Below are positions 10,923 to 22,467 of a stretch of DNA of 64,000 nucleotides, in pieces. The DNA lies in contig JAESUZ010002609.1 of NCBI GenBank assembly GCA_017311185.1, forward strand, positions 62,001 to 126,000, read 5' to 3'. The position numbers and the translations under genes are program-made. The notes under the pieces were generated by a model. It was not told the origin of the DNA and did not search any database. It was given only the letters and a program-made list of their open reading frames with translations. The stretch comes from Proteles cristata cristata. Its lineage: Eukaryota; Chordata; Mammalia; Carnivora; Hyaenidae. Every line of letters begins with the position of its first letter. Positions within the stretch are counted from its first letter, which is position 1.

Positions 10923-11456
10923 TTAAAATGCTTTTTCTGCATCTGTGGACAGGATCATATGATTTTTATCTTTTCTTTTGTTAATGTGATGTATCACATT
11001 GATTGATTTGTGAATATTGAACCAGCCCTGTAACCCAGGAATGAATCCCACTTGATCATGGTGGATAATTCTTTTTATGTGCTTTTGAATTCGATTTGTA
11101 AATATCTTGTTGAGGATTTTTGCATCTGTATTCATCAAGGCAGTTGGCCTGTAGTTCTCTTTTTTTGCTGCATCTCTGTCTGGCTTGGGAATCAAAGTGA
11201 TGCTGGCTTTGTAGAATGAGTCTGGAAGTTTTCCTTCCATTTCTATTTTTTGGAATAGCTTGAGAACAATGGGTATTAATTCTGTTTTAAATGTCTGATA
11301 GAATTCCCCAAGGAAGCCATCTGGCCCAGGGCTCTTATTTGTTGGGAGATTTTTGATAACTAATTCGATTTCTTCGCTAGTTATGGGTCTGTTCAGATTT
11401 TCTATCTCTTCCTGTGTGAATTTTGGTAGTGAGTGCATGTTTAGAAATTTGTCCAT
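10923..11456 (-). pseudogene. L1 ORF2 reverse transcriptase, N-terminal half (broken)
   Basis: A 177-codon open stretch lies within the inverted part of the L1. It shows [44 protein letters not shown] and [11 protein letters not shown], the conserved order of L1 reverse-transcriptase motifs up to motif A. A stop directly after EKAF replaces the expected next residue, and FADD (motif C) lies further on at 10635-10646 beyond further breaks. A working ORF2 is about 1,275 codons, so this is a dead fragment with no start or promoter of its own. It belongs with the plus-strand piece at 11594-12070. Confidence 0.92.
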
Positions 11457-11593
11457 TTCTTCTAAGTTGTCCAGTTTGTTGGCATATAATTTTTCATAGT
11501 ATTCCCTGATAATTGTTTGTATTTCTGGAAGGTTGGTTGTAATCAGTCCATTTTAATTCATGATTTTGTCTATTTGTGTACTCTCTTTTCTTT

Positions 11594-12070
11594 TTGATAC
11601 TCTACATAGGAAACCCAACAGACTCCACCAGAAGCCTACTAGAACTGATCCATGAATTCAGTAAAATTGCAGGGCACAAAATCAATGTACAGAAATCAGT
11701 TGCATTTTTATACACCAGTAATGAAGCAACAGAAAGAGAAATCAAGAAACTGATCCCATTCACAATTGCACAAAAAACCATAAAATACCTAGGAATAAAC
11801 CTAACCAAAGATATAGGAGATCTGTATGATGAAAACTATAGAAAGTTTATGAAGAAAATTGAAGACACAAAGAAATGGAAAAGCATTCCATGCTCATGGA
11901 TTAGAAGAATAAATATTGTTAAAATGTCATTACTACCCAAAGCAATCTACATATTCAGTGCAATCCCAATCAAATTTGCATCAGCATTCTTCTCAAAGCT
12001 AGAACAAACTATCCTAAAATGCGTATGGAACCATGAAAGACTCCGAATAGCCAAAGTAATATTGAAGTAG
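11594..12070 (+). pseudogene. L1 ORF2, part following the FADD motif (broken)
   Basis: About 158 codons are open: [60 protein letters not shown], then the [15 protein letters not shown] and [10 protein letters not shown] regions. It ends in an in-frame TAG at 12068-12070 where the family has another residue before KTK. Further shorter ORF2 blocks follow in other frames ([20 protein letters not shown] near 12210; MNYWNIVKIKSFCMAKETIH at 12497), so the remainder is frameshifted. The open frame begins artificially in the inversion junction. Confidence 0.92.
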
Positions 12071-13529
12071 AAAACCAAAATGGGAGGCATCACCATCCTG
12101 GACTTTAGCCTCTACGACAAATCTGTAATCATCAAGACAGTACGGTATTGGCACAAAAACAGACACATAAACCAATGGAATAAAATATAGAACTCAATTG
12201 GACCCACAAATGTATGGCCAACTAATCTTCGCAAAAGCAGGAAAGAATATCCAATGGAAAAAAGACAGCCTCTTTACCAGATGGTGCTGGGAGAACTGGA
12301 CAGCAACATGCAAAAGAATGAAACTTAGATCACTTTCTCACACCATACACAAAAAGTCAATGGATGAAGGACCTGAATGTGAGACAGGAAACCATCAAAA
12401 ACCCTAGAGGAAAAAGCAGGAAACAACCTCCTTGACTTCAACCTCAGCAATTTCTTACCTGACACATCCCCAAAGGCAAGGGAATCAAGAGCAAAAATGA
12501 ACTATTGGAACATCGTCAAGATAAAAAGCTTCTGCATGGCAAAGGAAACAATCCATAAAACTAATAGACAACTGATGGAATGGGAAAAGATAGTTGCAAA
12601 TGACATATTAGACAAAGGGCTAGTATCCAAAATCTTAAGGAACTCACAACCGAAAAACAAACAGTCCAGTGAAGAAATGGGCAGAAGACATGAACAGACA
12701 CTTCTCCAAAGAGGACATCCAGATGGCCCTCAGACACATGAAATGATACTCAGTGTACCTCATCATCAGGGAAAAACAAAACCGCACTGAGATACCACCT
12801 CATGCTGGTCAGAGTCACTAAAATGAGCAAATCAGAGGACTCTGGATGCTGGCAAAGATGTGGAGAAACGGGCACTTTCCTACACTCTTGGTAGGAATGT
12901 AAACTGGTGCAGCCACTATGAAAAACAGTGTGGAAGTTCCTCAAAAAAGTAACAATAGAACTCCCCTATGGCCCAGCAATAGCACTGATAAGGATTTACC
13001 CAAGGGATACAGGAGTGCTGATGCATAGGGCACATGTACCCCAATGTTCATAGCAGCACTCTCAACAATAGCCAAAACATAGAAAGAGCCTATGTGTTCA
13101 TCAACTGATGAATGGATCAAGAAGATGTGGTTTATCTATACAATGGAATACTACATGGCAATGAGAAAGAATGAAATCTGGCCATTTGTAGCAACATGGA
13201 TGGACCTTGAGGGTGTTACGCTGAGCGAAATAAGTCAGGCAGAGAAGGATAGGTATCATATGTTTGCACGTATAGGTGGATTCAGAGGAACTTAATGGAG
13301 GACAATAGGGGAGAAGAAGGGAAAAAATTTTGGGGAGGGGGAGTGAGGCAAACCATGAGAGACTCTTGAATGCTGAGAACAAACTGAGGGCTGATGGGGG
13401 TGGGGGAGAGGGGAAGGAGGGTGATGGGCATGGAGGAAGGCATTTGTTGGGATGAGCACTGGGTGTTATGTGGAAACCAACTTGACAATAAACTATAAAA
13501 GAAAAAAAGAAAAGCTGAAGTAAGGTAGA

Positions 13530-13980
13530 TGATGTGCTTCTGCAGCTTCTGCTTTTACTGTTGGCAAAGGGGCAGTGGAGGCATTTAATTTGTTTTGTGT
13601 CAGCTTTAAGTAGAAATCACCATGTCCAGCTATTTGCTCTGTAGGTGCCAAGAGGCAGGCATGGGACATCTATTCTGCTAGTGCAGATTGTAGCTAGCAG
13701 GAAATGATTCCTAGGCTGGCAGCTCTGGCCGCTACTGATTTATGGCAGTTCTCTGATTGTGGCAGCCACCTGGTTATATGGCTTCCTTAGCAGTGTTAGT
13801 TTTGGGGCCAGTGGTTTTCTGATCTAAAAGAGGCAGCATTGATTTTGCGGTGTGGCTTTTGGAAATTTTCTGCTTAAACTCAATACAGAATCTGCTTCAG
13901 CCTTTTCAATGATTCTACAGGCTACACAGTCTCCTGTAATAAAAATTCTTGATTTAACCTATCTAGAATGGAGTTTATTT
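13530..13980. repeat. Right part of an unassigned ancient repeat
   Basis: The stretch with GGCAGCCACCTGGTTATATG and CTGCTTCAGCCTTTTCAATG, then CCTGTAATAAAAATTCTTGA, has the look of an old LTR 3' half with a polyadenylation region near 13937. I cannot name the family. No coding frame is evident. Confidence 0.35.
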
Positions 13981-14083
13981 TTACATAAATATTAATATAT
14001 GGATCTGAAGGCATAATGAAATTATGTAAGTAAGAAACTTAATAGTAGCTGGTACTTAGTAAAGAAGTCATATATTTATTCTT

Positions 14084-14293
14084 TTTTTTTTTTTTTAATT
14101 TCTAGGAGAGAGAGAGAGACAGCATGAACAGGGGAGGGTCAGAGGGAGAGGGAATCACAGACTCTGAAACAGGCTCCAGGCTCCGAGCTGGCAGTCAGTA
14201 CAGAGCCCAACGCGGGGCTTGAACCCACGAACCGCGAAATCATGACCTGAGCGAAAGTCGGACGCTTAACCGACTAAGCCACCCGGGCGCCCC
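14084..14293 (-). mobile_element. Young carnivoran SINE, CTAGAAATAAATAAA subtype
   Basis: A minus-strand copy begins TTTTAATTTCTAGGAGAGAG and ends GCCACCCGGGCGCCCC. A perfect 16-bp duplication TCATATATTTATTCTT lies at 14068-14083 and 14294-14309, which points to a recent insertion. Confidence 0.96.
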
Positions 14294-14383
14294 TCATATA
14301 TTTATTCTTATTGCTATATGTTGCTAGATAAACACACGGTGCATAAACCACTATGGGAATATTAAATAGAAGGGTGACTTTTT

Positions 14384-14765
14384 GTTTATTGTTTTAGTTG
14401 AAGCTGCTATAACAAATTATTTTGGATTGGGTGGCTTGAACAACAAACAGGTGTCATGTTTCGGAAAGCTGAAAGTCCAAGATCAAGGTGCCAGCAAATC
14501 CACTGTCTTTTGAGGGCCCCTTTCCTGGTTAATAGTTGCTGTCTTTTCATGCTATCCTCACATGGAAGAGAGAAGAGAGCAGCAAGTTCTCTGATGGTTC
14601 TTATCAGGGCACTAACCCCATTCTTGAGAGCCCTGCTCTCATAACCTCATCAAAACTTAATTACCTGCCAAAGGGCCCCACCTTTTAATATAATCACACT
14701 GGAGGGTAAAGGTTTCAGCATATGAATTTTGGGAAGATATAAGCATTCAATTTTTAATACTCATC
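14384..14765 (-). mobile_element. MaLR-type LTR (MLT1/MST-like), reversed
   Basis: TAGTTGAAGCTGCTATAACA, CTTAATTACCTGCCAAAGGG and CCCCACCTTTTAATATAATC followed by CAGCATATGAATTTTGGGAA are the reverse complement of an MLT1-class LTR. It is a non-coding relic with no internal retroviral genes attached. The 62-codon open frame inside is not a gene. Confidence 0.75.
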
Positions 14766-15264
14766 TATTCAGGGAGAACTGAAACCATGTAAAAATTAGA
14801 TTGGGAATACTGTGGAGTGACAGTCCTAATGTAAATATCTAGCAAAAACATTTAATGGATGTTTTAAATGAGTTAGAGAGGTTGGGGGAAAAAAGAATAT
14901 ATTAGGAAGAAGTAGCTTAAGTTTACAGAGAACAATTTCAGCCAAATTGTTGTGCTGTTTCTTTTTAACTGGCAGATTAAGGGGATGCTATAGACATAAT
15001 TCAGCAAGGAATTTGACTGAGTTATAATATCTTGAGGGATAAGACGGAGAAATGTAAGCTGCCTCATAACACAATACAATGACCTATCTGATTCAGTACA
15101 TCTAATGTGGGACCAATTAATGAGTGCCTACTGGCAGGCTCAACCCCACCTGAGGCTCTGAGATCATTTCTGACCTAGGTCAAGATTTAGGTCAGGAACT
15201 CAGTGTCCGAGCATGCAAGTCAGCATAATACCTTGTTCTCCCAAGGTATTATGCTTGAAATCTT
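14766..15264. other. Unassigned sequence with a perfect hairpin
   Basis: No repeat family or gene is recognised. It contains the 14-bp perfect inverted repeat at 15222-15255, listed separately. Confidence 0.5.
15222..15255. repeat. Perfect 14-bp inverted repeat (hairpin)
   Basis: AGCATAATACCTTG at 15222-15235 and its exact complement CAAGGTATTATGCT at 15242-15255 are separated by 6 bases. Pairing stops on both outer sides. It sits just upstream of the L2 fragment. Confidence 0.9.
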
Positions 15265-15418
15265 GATTTGAGATCTTGGAGTCATTTTTTGACATCCCTC
15301 TCACTTCTTACATTCATTGTCTATTAAATATTGATGAAATTTGTCTTATCCTAGTCATCCCTACTGTCTTTTGTCTCTGGGCCTATCTTATCTTCTTTGA
15401 ACTATTAAAACAGCCTTC

Positions 15419-15449
<31 letters not shown>

Positions 15450-16110
15450 GTTTATTGTCAAATTGGTTTCCATATAACACCCAGTGCTCATCCCCACAAG
15501 TGCCCTCCTCCATGCCCATCTCCCCCTCCCCCAACACCCATCAGTCCTCAGTTTGTTTCTCAGCATTCAAGAGTCTCTCATGGTTTGCCTCGCTCCCTTT
15601 CCCCCACCATTTCCCCCTTTTTCTCCCCCATGGTCCTAAGTTAAGTTCCTCCTAATCCTCCTATACGTGCGAATACTCCATGGCAATGAGAAACAATGAA
15701 ATCTGGCCATGTGTAGCAACATGGATGGACCTTGAGGGTGTTATCCTTAGCGAAATAAGTCAGGCAGAGAAGGACAAATTAAAACAGCCTTTAACTAGTT
15801 TTTCTGTCACAGCTGCTTTGCTTCTCCTAAATAGACTTCCCCATTGTTTTCAGACATCTTCCAAAAAATCAGATATGATCTTGACACTCTCCTAACTAAA
15901 TATCTCAAACAAAATAATGCTTAATCTCCTTCACAATCTGACTCAGATCTATATTTCTAGATTGATTTTCTGTGTCTGTCTACTTGTGTGTACAATATTC
16001 AGATTCACAACACTTCCAAGTTTTCTCAGCCTGTTTTAGGCCTGTATTGCCATGCCTATTCTCTTCTACATGCTCACTATCAGATGATCCTTCCTCCTTA
16101 AAGGTCACTG
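15265..16110 (+). mobile_element. L2 LINE fragment, split by an L1
   Basis: CTTGGAGTCATTTTTTGACA and the following TCCCTCTCACTTCTTACATT match the L2 3' region plan, and after the L1 insertion it resumes with TCACAGCTGCTTTGCTTCTC and CTCCTTCACAATCTGACTCA. L2 died out early in mammalian history. The 15418-15777 L1 is inserted in it. Confidence 0.7.
15418..15777 (-). mobile_element. Short twin-primed L1 with perfect duplication
   Basis: 15418-15670 is minus orientation: poly-T, ACAAATAGTTTATTGTCAAA and the 3' UTR to CTCCTATACGTGC. 15671-15777 is plus orientation ORF2 end (GAATACTCCATGGCAATGAG to GCAGAGAAGGACAAA). Only about a dozen bases are lost between the two parts in L1 coordinates. A perfect 14-bp duplication ATTAAAACAGCCTT lies at 15404-15417 and 15778-15791. 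Confidence 0.95.
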
Positions 16111-16115
16111 AAATT

Positions 16116-16168
16116 TATATACATATATATGTGTGTGTGTGTACATATTAAATATATATATAATATCT
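16116..16168. repeat. TA/TG microsatellite
   Basis: TATATACATATATAT, (GT)6 and (AT)n blocks in a row. It is a simple repeat between the L2 and the following old L1. Confidence 0.85.
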
Positions 16169-16307
16169 ACACATACATTACACTGGTGATCATAGCCAAG
16201 TTGCAAAACTCCAGGAGGTCCACTCACATTGTAGTTTATGTGAAAGATACACTGTTTTTCTAGCTCATCTTTTCCTCCTATAGATACAAATCAAAGTTCA
16301 TTTTAAA

Positions 16308-16800
16308 AGCCTGTCTTTCTCTAATTCACTTAGCATAGTGCCACATTCCATCTGTGTTGTTGCAAATGGCAAAATTTCCTTTTTTATGGCAGAATACTAT
16401 TCAGCTCCGTATATACCACATTTTTAAAAAAGTTCATTTATTTTGAGAGAGAGAAATCAGAGGCAGAGAAAAGGGAAGAGAGAGAATTCCAAGAAGGCGC
16501 CATGCTGTCAGCATTGCCTGATACAAGGCTTGATCCCATGAACTGTGAGATCATGACCTGAGCTGAAATCAAGAGTCAGATGCTTAACCAACGGAGCCAC
16601 TATATACCACATTCTAGGTGCTACTATACCAAATTCTAATCTAATCATCCATCAGTGGATACTTCTGTTGTTTCTGTATCTTGGCTATTGTAAATAATGC
16701 TATAATGAACATGAGGGGTACATGTATGTTAACTTTTCAGGTTAGTGTTTTCATTTCCTTTGGATAAATACCCAGAAGTCGAATTTCAATTTTTATTAGA
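16308..16800 (-). mobile_element. L1 ORF2 C-terminal fragment, split by a SINE
   Basis: Plus-strand text CTTTCTCTAATTCACTTAGC, then GTTGTTGCAAATGGCAAAAT, resumes after the SINE with ATCTTGGCTATTGTAAATAA and GGATAAATACCCAGAAGTCG. This is the standard L1 ORF2 C-terminal order in minus orientation. Confidence 0.85.
16423..16600 (-). mobile_element. Older carnivoran tRNA-Lys SINE
   Basis: A shortened, diverged minus-strand copy with AAGTTCATTTATTTTGAGAG at the tail side and GAGCCAC at the end, lacking the final GCGCCCC. A perfect 13-bp duplication TATATACCACATT lies at 16410-16422 and 16601-16613. Confidence 0.93.
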
Positions 16801-18693
16801 TAAATATAAAGGAAGTATTTACCTATTGTTCTTGTTGAGAACAGAATACTGTTAGTCCTACTCTGATACATTTTTTTAGAATGAGAAATTAAATGTTCTC
16901 TTGGTAATATAAATTGTTCTGTATTCTTGGAGAAAATTAACATCTCTGAGATGTTTGTGTTTATATGGTGAGAGGAGAGGAGAACTAGTTTTTGGCTCCG
17001 AATAAATTTAGAATGCTTGATGCTGCAAAGTGTCGCTTGTCCTTGTGGGTTGAGTTGTGGACATTCTCATTCAAGAGGTTAAGGAAGGAGATAAATAATA
17101 AAGACACATGCTTTCAGAAAGAATATGGAATCATTATGAGGTCTATTACCTACACTTGACATTGAAGAGCATTCAACAGAAGGAACCAGAATGGTTCCAA
17201 TATCTTATGTTATAGAAGTCTGATTGATGCAGAAAGTACTGATGCTGAATAAACTGTCTATAAGGAAAGGCTATGTTCTTGTGAATGGAAAAGATGTTTT
17301 CTCAGAAGTTGCTAAGTATTTCTCTATTCTTAAAGAATAAGCTGTAATCTGGCAATGGAGGAAATGGGGATTTAAGGGCCTGGGCAGAAGTACTCCAATG
17401 GAAGGGGTGTCCTAATCTGGTTTTTACCTACCATTTGCTAAATAGAACCACGGCTTCTTGAGAAAAAGTCTGTTTTCAGGAGTGAACAGAGAAAGTACAA
17501 AATGATCCTGGGAATTGTGTTTTGTAAGAAAGTCTGTGCTAAAAGAAAACAAACCAAAGGACATAAAAGCCAGGTAGTTCTGACCAGTGGTTTCTAATGG
17601 TTAAATACAGCATAATTTGAATATCAAAATAATGGTAACATAGATCATAACCATTTAAATAAAATAGTAACCCATGAACTGATACTGATATAAATAAGTG
17701 AATAAATCATTTTATCATGAATGGGATATTCATATAGCCTCAAAATAACTCCCCATAAAATACTAATCACAAAGAGATAAAGAATAACTAGTGCAGTTGC
17801 TATGCAGACAGACATTACCTTAATAAGAGGTCAAATTTAACATTGCCCGTTATGGGAACAATTGAAGTGATGTGTACCATCTGATACATGGAGAGAGAAC
17901 TTTGTATCACTTCTGTCATATTCCCACCCAAGATTTATAATCCAAATCTAATCATGAGTAAACACCAGATAAACTCACATTGAGGGACATTCTACAAAAT
18001 AATTGGCCTGTAATCTTCAAAATTATTGAGTCCTTGAAAATCAAGGAAAGACAAATTGTTTTATATTGAAGGAAACTAAAGAGAATTAACAGCTAACTAT
18101 GTGTGATCCTGGACTGGAGGTCTTTTGCTACAAATGACATTGGGACATTTGTTAAAACTTGCATGGGGTACAGTCACTAGATGGGAGTACCTTATCAATG
18201 CCACTTGCTGGATTTTGATGATGGTTTTGTCATTAAATAGGATTCAACAAATAAAAGAGGTTAACATCATCTCATTTTATTCTTAATGGCTAGTAAGAAT
18301 TAAATTTTTTATGTTAGAAAACTGTAATCTACACCCATTGCTTCTAGTTCCTTCTTAATCATGCTTTAACATACTATAATTTTTCCTTTCTTTTTCCCTT
18401 CCACTGCATTTTAACTGCTTACCAAGGAGTCCAGCAAAATCTTTGTTGACATTTAGTGTCTGCATGACCTTAGAAATGTGTGCCTCAGTTCATTATAATC
18501 AGTCAGATGGGAAAATAACACAATTGTGGTAAAGTTGTAAATATATACAAAATGTGTAGACTCTTGACCCTTATTAAGTGCTTGAAAATGTGAGTTATTA
18601 ATATCATTATTTCCATCCCAGAATTCTTGCCTGTGATTCAGATGTATATATTTAAGTGCCTGGACATTTCCCACAGATACTTAGAACACAAAA
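16801..18693. other. Unassigned sequence, no gene seen
   Basis: I see no repeat, exon, RNA gene or long open frame (longest about 73 codons). It is one of the longer non-repeat stretches in the window. Confidence 0.5.
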
Positions 18694-19553
18694 TGCCAAA
18701 AACTGAGTTCTTCTCTGTAGTCCAGGACTTTATTTGTGTTCTTTATTCCTTATTCTGATGATTATCTAAGTCAGAAAGCTGGATACCATCCTTCGTCCTT
18801 TAAAAAAAAATTGTTCTAATCAGCTGATAGCCAAGTAATGTTTATTTCCTTAGTATCTTTTTATTCATTTTCTTCCTCCTTCCTGTTGCCACTCTTGATT
18901 CATCATCACCTTGTCTCTCCATTTAATGACTGCAGTTGACCTAGTTTTCCTGCTTAGTCTTCATTTTTTCCAATCATCTTTATATCCTACCTCAAAGGTG
19001 ATCTTACTAAAAGCATGAACAAGTTCATCCTCCCCCCTTTAGTGAATTCACATTGTCTTTAAGATAAAATATACTTCTTAATATGGCTTTCAAAGGCTAT
19101 TCTTATTGGCTTTACCCCTTGCACCTCCTCCTTCATCCTCTCTGCTTAATTATATGGTTTCTAACTAACTAGGTACCTACAAGTGCTCTCTTTCCTAGAT
19201 TTTTCACAAATGCTGTTCTGTCTGCCTGAGATGGTACTGCCTTTGCTTAGGTAATTCCTCATTTTTAAAGACTCAGCTCAAGCACTATCAACTCCAGGAA
19301 GCTTTCCCTGAGCTCTGCAATAGGTTATATACTCTCTCATTTTGTGCTGCTTTCATAGCATTCATCACATGGTTTCATAATTGCTTATTTATTCTTTTTT
19401 CCTGCATTAAACTGAAAACAACTGGAAGACAGGGACTCTGGATATTTGTGGATATATGAGTCCATCCATTTCTTATACTGTATTCTTGGCACCTAGTATA
19501 ATGTCTGAAATATAGAAAATATTTTTATTAAATATTTTTGAATAAGTGAATAA
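18694..19553 (+). mobile_element. L2 LINE 3' fragment
   Basis: The order CCAAAAACTGAGTTCTTCTC, ACTCAGCTCAAGCACTATCA, CCAGGAAGCTTTCCCTGAGC, GGAAGACAGGGACTCTGGAT and TTCTTGGCACCTAGTATAAT followed by a TGAATAAGTGAATAA end is the typical L2 3' part. It is ancient, diverged and non-coding. Confidence 0.85.
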
Positions 19554-21410
19554 CCCAGCTATATTAAGGTCTTTTCCCTAATTATACATCATTTTAGCCT
19601 GCCATCTATTTATAGTATATTGATAAATAGTTATGCAATTACAGTATATTGACAAGTTAGTATTTACTTTCTATTCTCAGTGTCTGTTTTTCAATAAGTA
19701 GTCAATAAATACTCTTAATGAATACACAGTTTTTAATTAAAAAACATTGACTCATATGTTAAATCATTAAAATTCTTTATACTTTAAATGTACAATTTTG
19801 AATATATACTTTTTAAATGTATACTTTTATGTCAGGCAGATTTCTCTGCCTATTAGGTCTGAACTTTCTAGAATTCTCTCTTTTGAGCTTTAAAATCCTA
19901 GCTACTTTTTAATCTCTACTGACTCATTAAAGATGAAAATGATTATTTATTGTCATTTTTTCAGGGCAGTGGTCCATTTCTACTGTGTATGGTGTTGTTG
20001 TTGAAATAGTTGCCTCACTCCAGCTAAGACCAATGAGTTATTTTCTGTAAATTTTGTATAGATTTATAATCATCCAAACCTCATGTGGTACCAAAAAGCA
20101 ACTAGAGCACTTTATACCACAAGAGTTAAGAGTTCATAAAACAACAAACATAAAAACAATCAATAAATCCTGAAAATGAGTCTCCTAAAAGACTTTCACA
20201 AAAGCTCTGAGGAATACCTACAGGAAAATGTAGACCTAGCTTTTATATAGTTCGTGATTTCCAGAATTTCCTTGGGTGTGAATGAAGCCCATTGACTTTA
20301 GTTCATATGATTGAATCAGATATTACTAACAAGATTTGTTGTTTATTTTATATATTTTCATGACCCTGGATTGGTGTTTTAAGTAACCAACTTAAAGGAG
20401 GAGTAAAATAAACAGGGAGTCACCAAGAACTTCAGCAACTGGCACTTTTGGCATTTCTCCCCAATGGCATAAATATTTGACTGATGAAAGTACCTTTATG
20501 TCCACTATATTTTGAGCATTCCTAAAAAGATTTGACCCCATGAATTGACTCTATGCTTCCTCTGTAATACAGCTTACAGCCCCAGAACGAATTTTACCAA
20601 AAAATGATTGGTATGTAGTAGGACAGGCCTTCATTGAGCTCCACACTGACTCCAATTTACTCGGAGATGATGCCTCCATAATTTTATATGCATATTGAAG
20701 ATGAATGTTTACTTTGGGCCCTTGTTATCTGGGACACTAGAGGTCATTGAAAGAATCAATAGGTCATTATGAAAGCAGAGCTTATAGAGGAAAAAAAAGT
20801 CACTATCATTGTATCTAATGATCTTTGTCAGCACAGCAAGAGCCCCCCAAACTGGAAAGCTTACCATGCTCCATAAGCAAATGATAAGGCTTAGAGAAGC
20901 TGGAAGTCTTCTGACTAGAGGATTCCATAGTCAGAAGTCCCCACATGGAGCCTGTTTATACAGACACTAGCCTGAAAATGGGACTACAAGTCCTGAATAT
21001 TACCATCTGATGATTAAACCATCAAAACCACCAGGAAGTGAAAGAGCCCATTATTCTATCACAGGAGTCAGGAAAAAGAATCTATAAATTGCAATAAATG
21101 GATAGGTTACATCTCTAAAGTTTCTTCCTGCCTTAATGTACTAGGACAGCTCAAAGTGCCCATTTGACACCTTCCTAAGCATTTCTGTATTTATATAGAA
21201 AGCATTGTATAGAAATACTTTATGCTCATAGGTAGAGCATAAAGCATTTTTGACTTCAGATCACTTACTCTGAGATTCAAAAACAAAATGGGATTTATCA
21301 GTAAATTAGAGCTCTTAATATGTATCTAACGGGGTCTGATTATATAATAAGCACCCAATGAATGATAACCTTCATTATTAATATATATTTGTGTATGTAT
21401 TCCTTGAAAT
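19554..21410. other. Unassigned sequence, no gene seen
   Basis: No family is recognised. The part from about 20440 to 21190 is less AT-rich than its surroundings and has no long open frame. It could be an unrecognised old repeat or unique sequence. Confidence 0.45.
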
Positions 21411-22467
21411 CTTTGGTACTTTTCTGTTAATTTTATTTATATATTTTTAATTTAAATTCTAGTAGATTAACATATAATGTAATAATGAGTTGAGGAATAT
21501 AATTTAGTAATTCATCATTTACATATAACACCCAATGCTCATCCCACCAAATGCTCTCCTTAAAGCCCATAGCTTTAGACTATCCCCTCACCTGACACCC
21601 CACTAGCAACCCTCAGTTTCTTTTTGGATTTAAGAGTCTCTTATGGTTTTTCTCCCTCTCTGTTTTTATCTTTTTTTTTTTTTTTTTTTTGCTTACCTTC
21701 CCTTGTGTTCATCTGTTTTTTATCTTAAATTACACATAAGAGTGAAATCATATAATACTTGTCTTTCTCTGACTGACTTATTTTACTTAGCATAATACAC
21801 TCTTCTATCCACGTTGTTGCAAATGGCAAGATTTCTTTCTTTTTGATTGCTGAGTAATGTCCATTGCCTATATATACCAATTCTTCTTTAACCATTCATC
21901 AGTCAGTAGACATTTGTATTCTTTCCAATTTTTGCTATTGCTGATAGTGCTGCCATAAACATTGGGGTGCATGTGCCCCTTCAAATCAGCACTCCTGTAT
22001 CTTTGGATAAATACCTAGGAGAGCAGTTGCTGGGTCAGAGGGTAGTTTTATTTTTAATTTTCTGAGGAACTTCTATACTGTTTTCTAGAGTGGCTGCACT
22101 AGTTTGCATTCCCTCCAACAATGCAAAAAAGATCCTCTTTCTCCACATCCTTGCTAACTTCAGTTGTTGCCTGAGTTGTCAATGTTTGCCATTCTGACTA
22201 GTGTGAGGTGGTATCTTATTGTGGCTTTGATTTGTATTTCCCTGATAATGAGTGATTTTGAGTATTTTTTTCATGTGTCAGTTGGCCTTCTGGATGTTTT
22301 CTTTGGAGAAATGTCTAATCATATCTTTTGCCCATTTCTTCACTGGATTATTTGTTTTTTGGGTGTTGACTTTGATAAGTTCTTTATAGATTTTGGACAC
22401 TAATTCTTTATCTAATATGTCATTTACAAATATCTTCCCCTATTCCATCAGTTGCATTTTCATTTTG

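Larger units (their letters stand above)
10618..13521 (+). mobile_element. Large twin-primed L1 (5'-inverted)
   Basis: About 10626-11599 is ORF2 in minus orientation, from the linker region before the reverse transcriptase to its FADD motif (antisense at 10635-10646). From about 11596 to 13510 the same ORF2 continues in plus orientation, starting with the residues that normally follow FADD ([10 protein letters not shown]), then the C-terminal domain, 3' UTR (GAGGACAATAGGGGAGAAGA) and poly-A. The bases GATA at 11596-11599 could belong to either part. Flanks share AAGGTAGA at 10618-10625 and 13522-13529, an imperfect target-site duplication. Confidence 0.9.

Noticed and set aside
15276..15655. 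122- and 66-codon open frames on the plus strand
   Set aside because: They cross an L2 relic and the antisense strand of an L1 3' UTR; the Phe run is the L1 poly-T.
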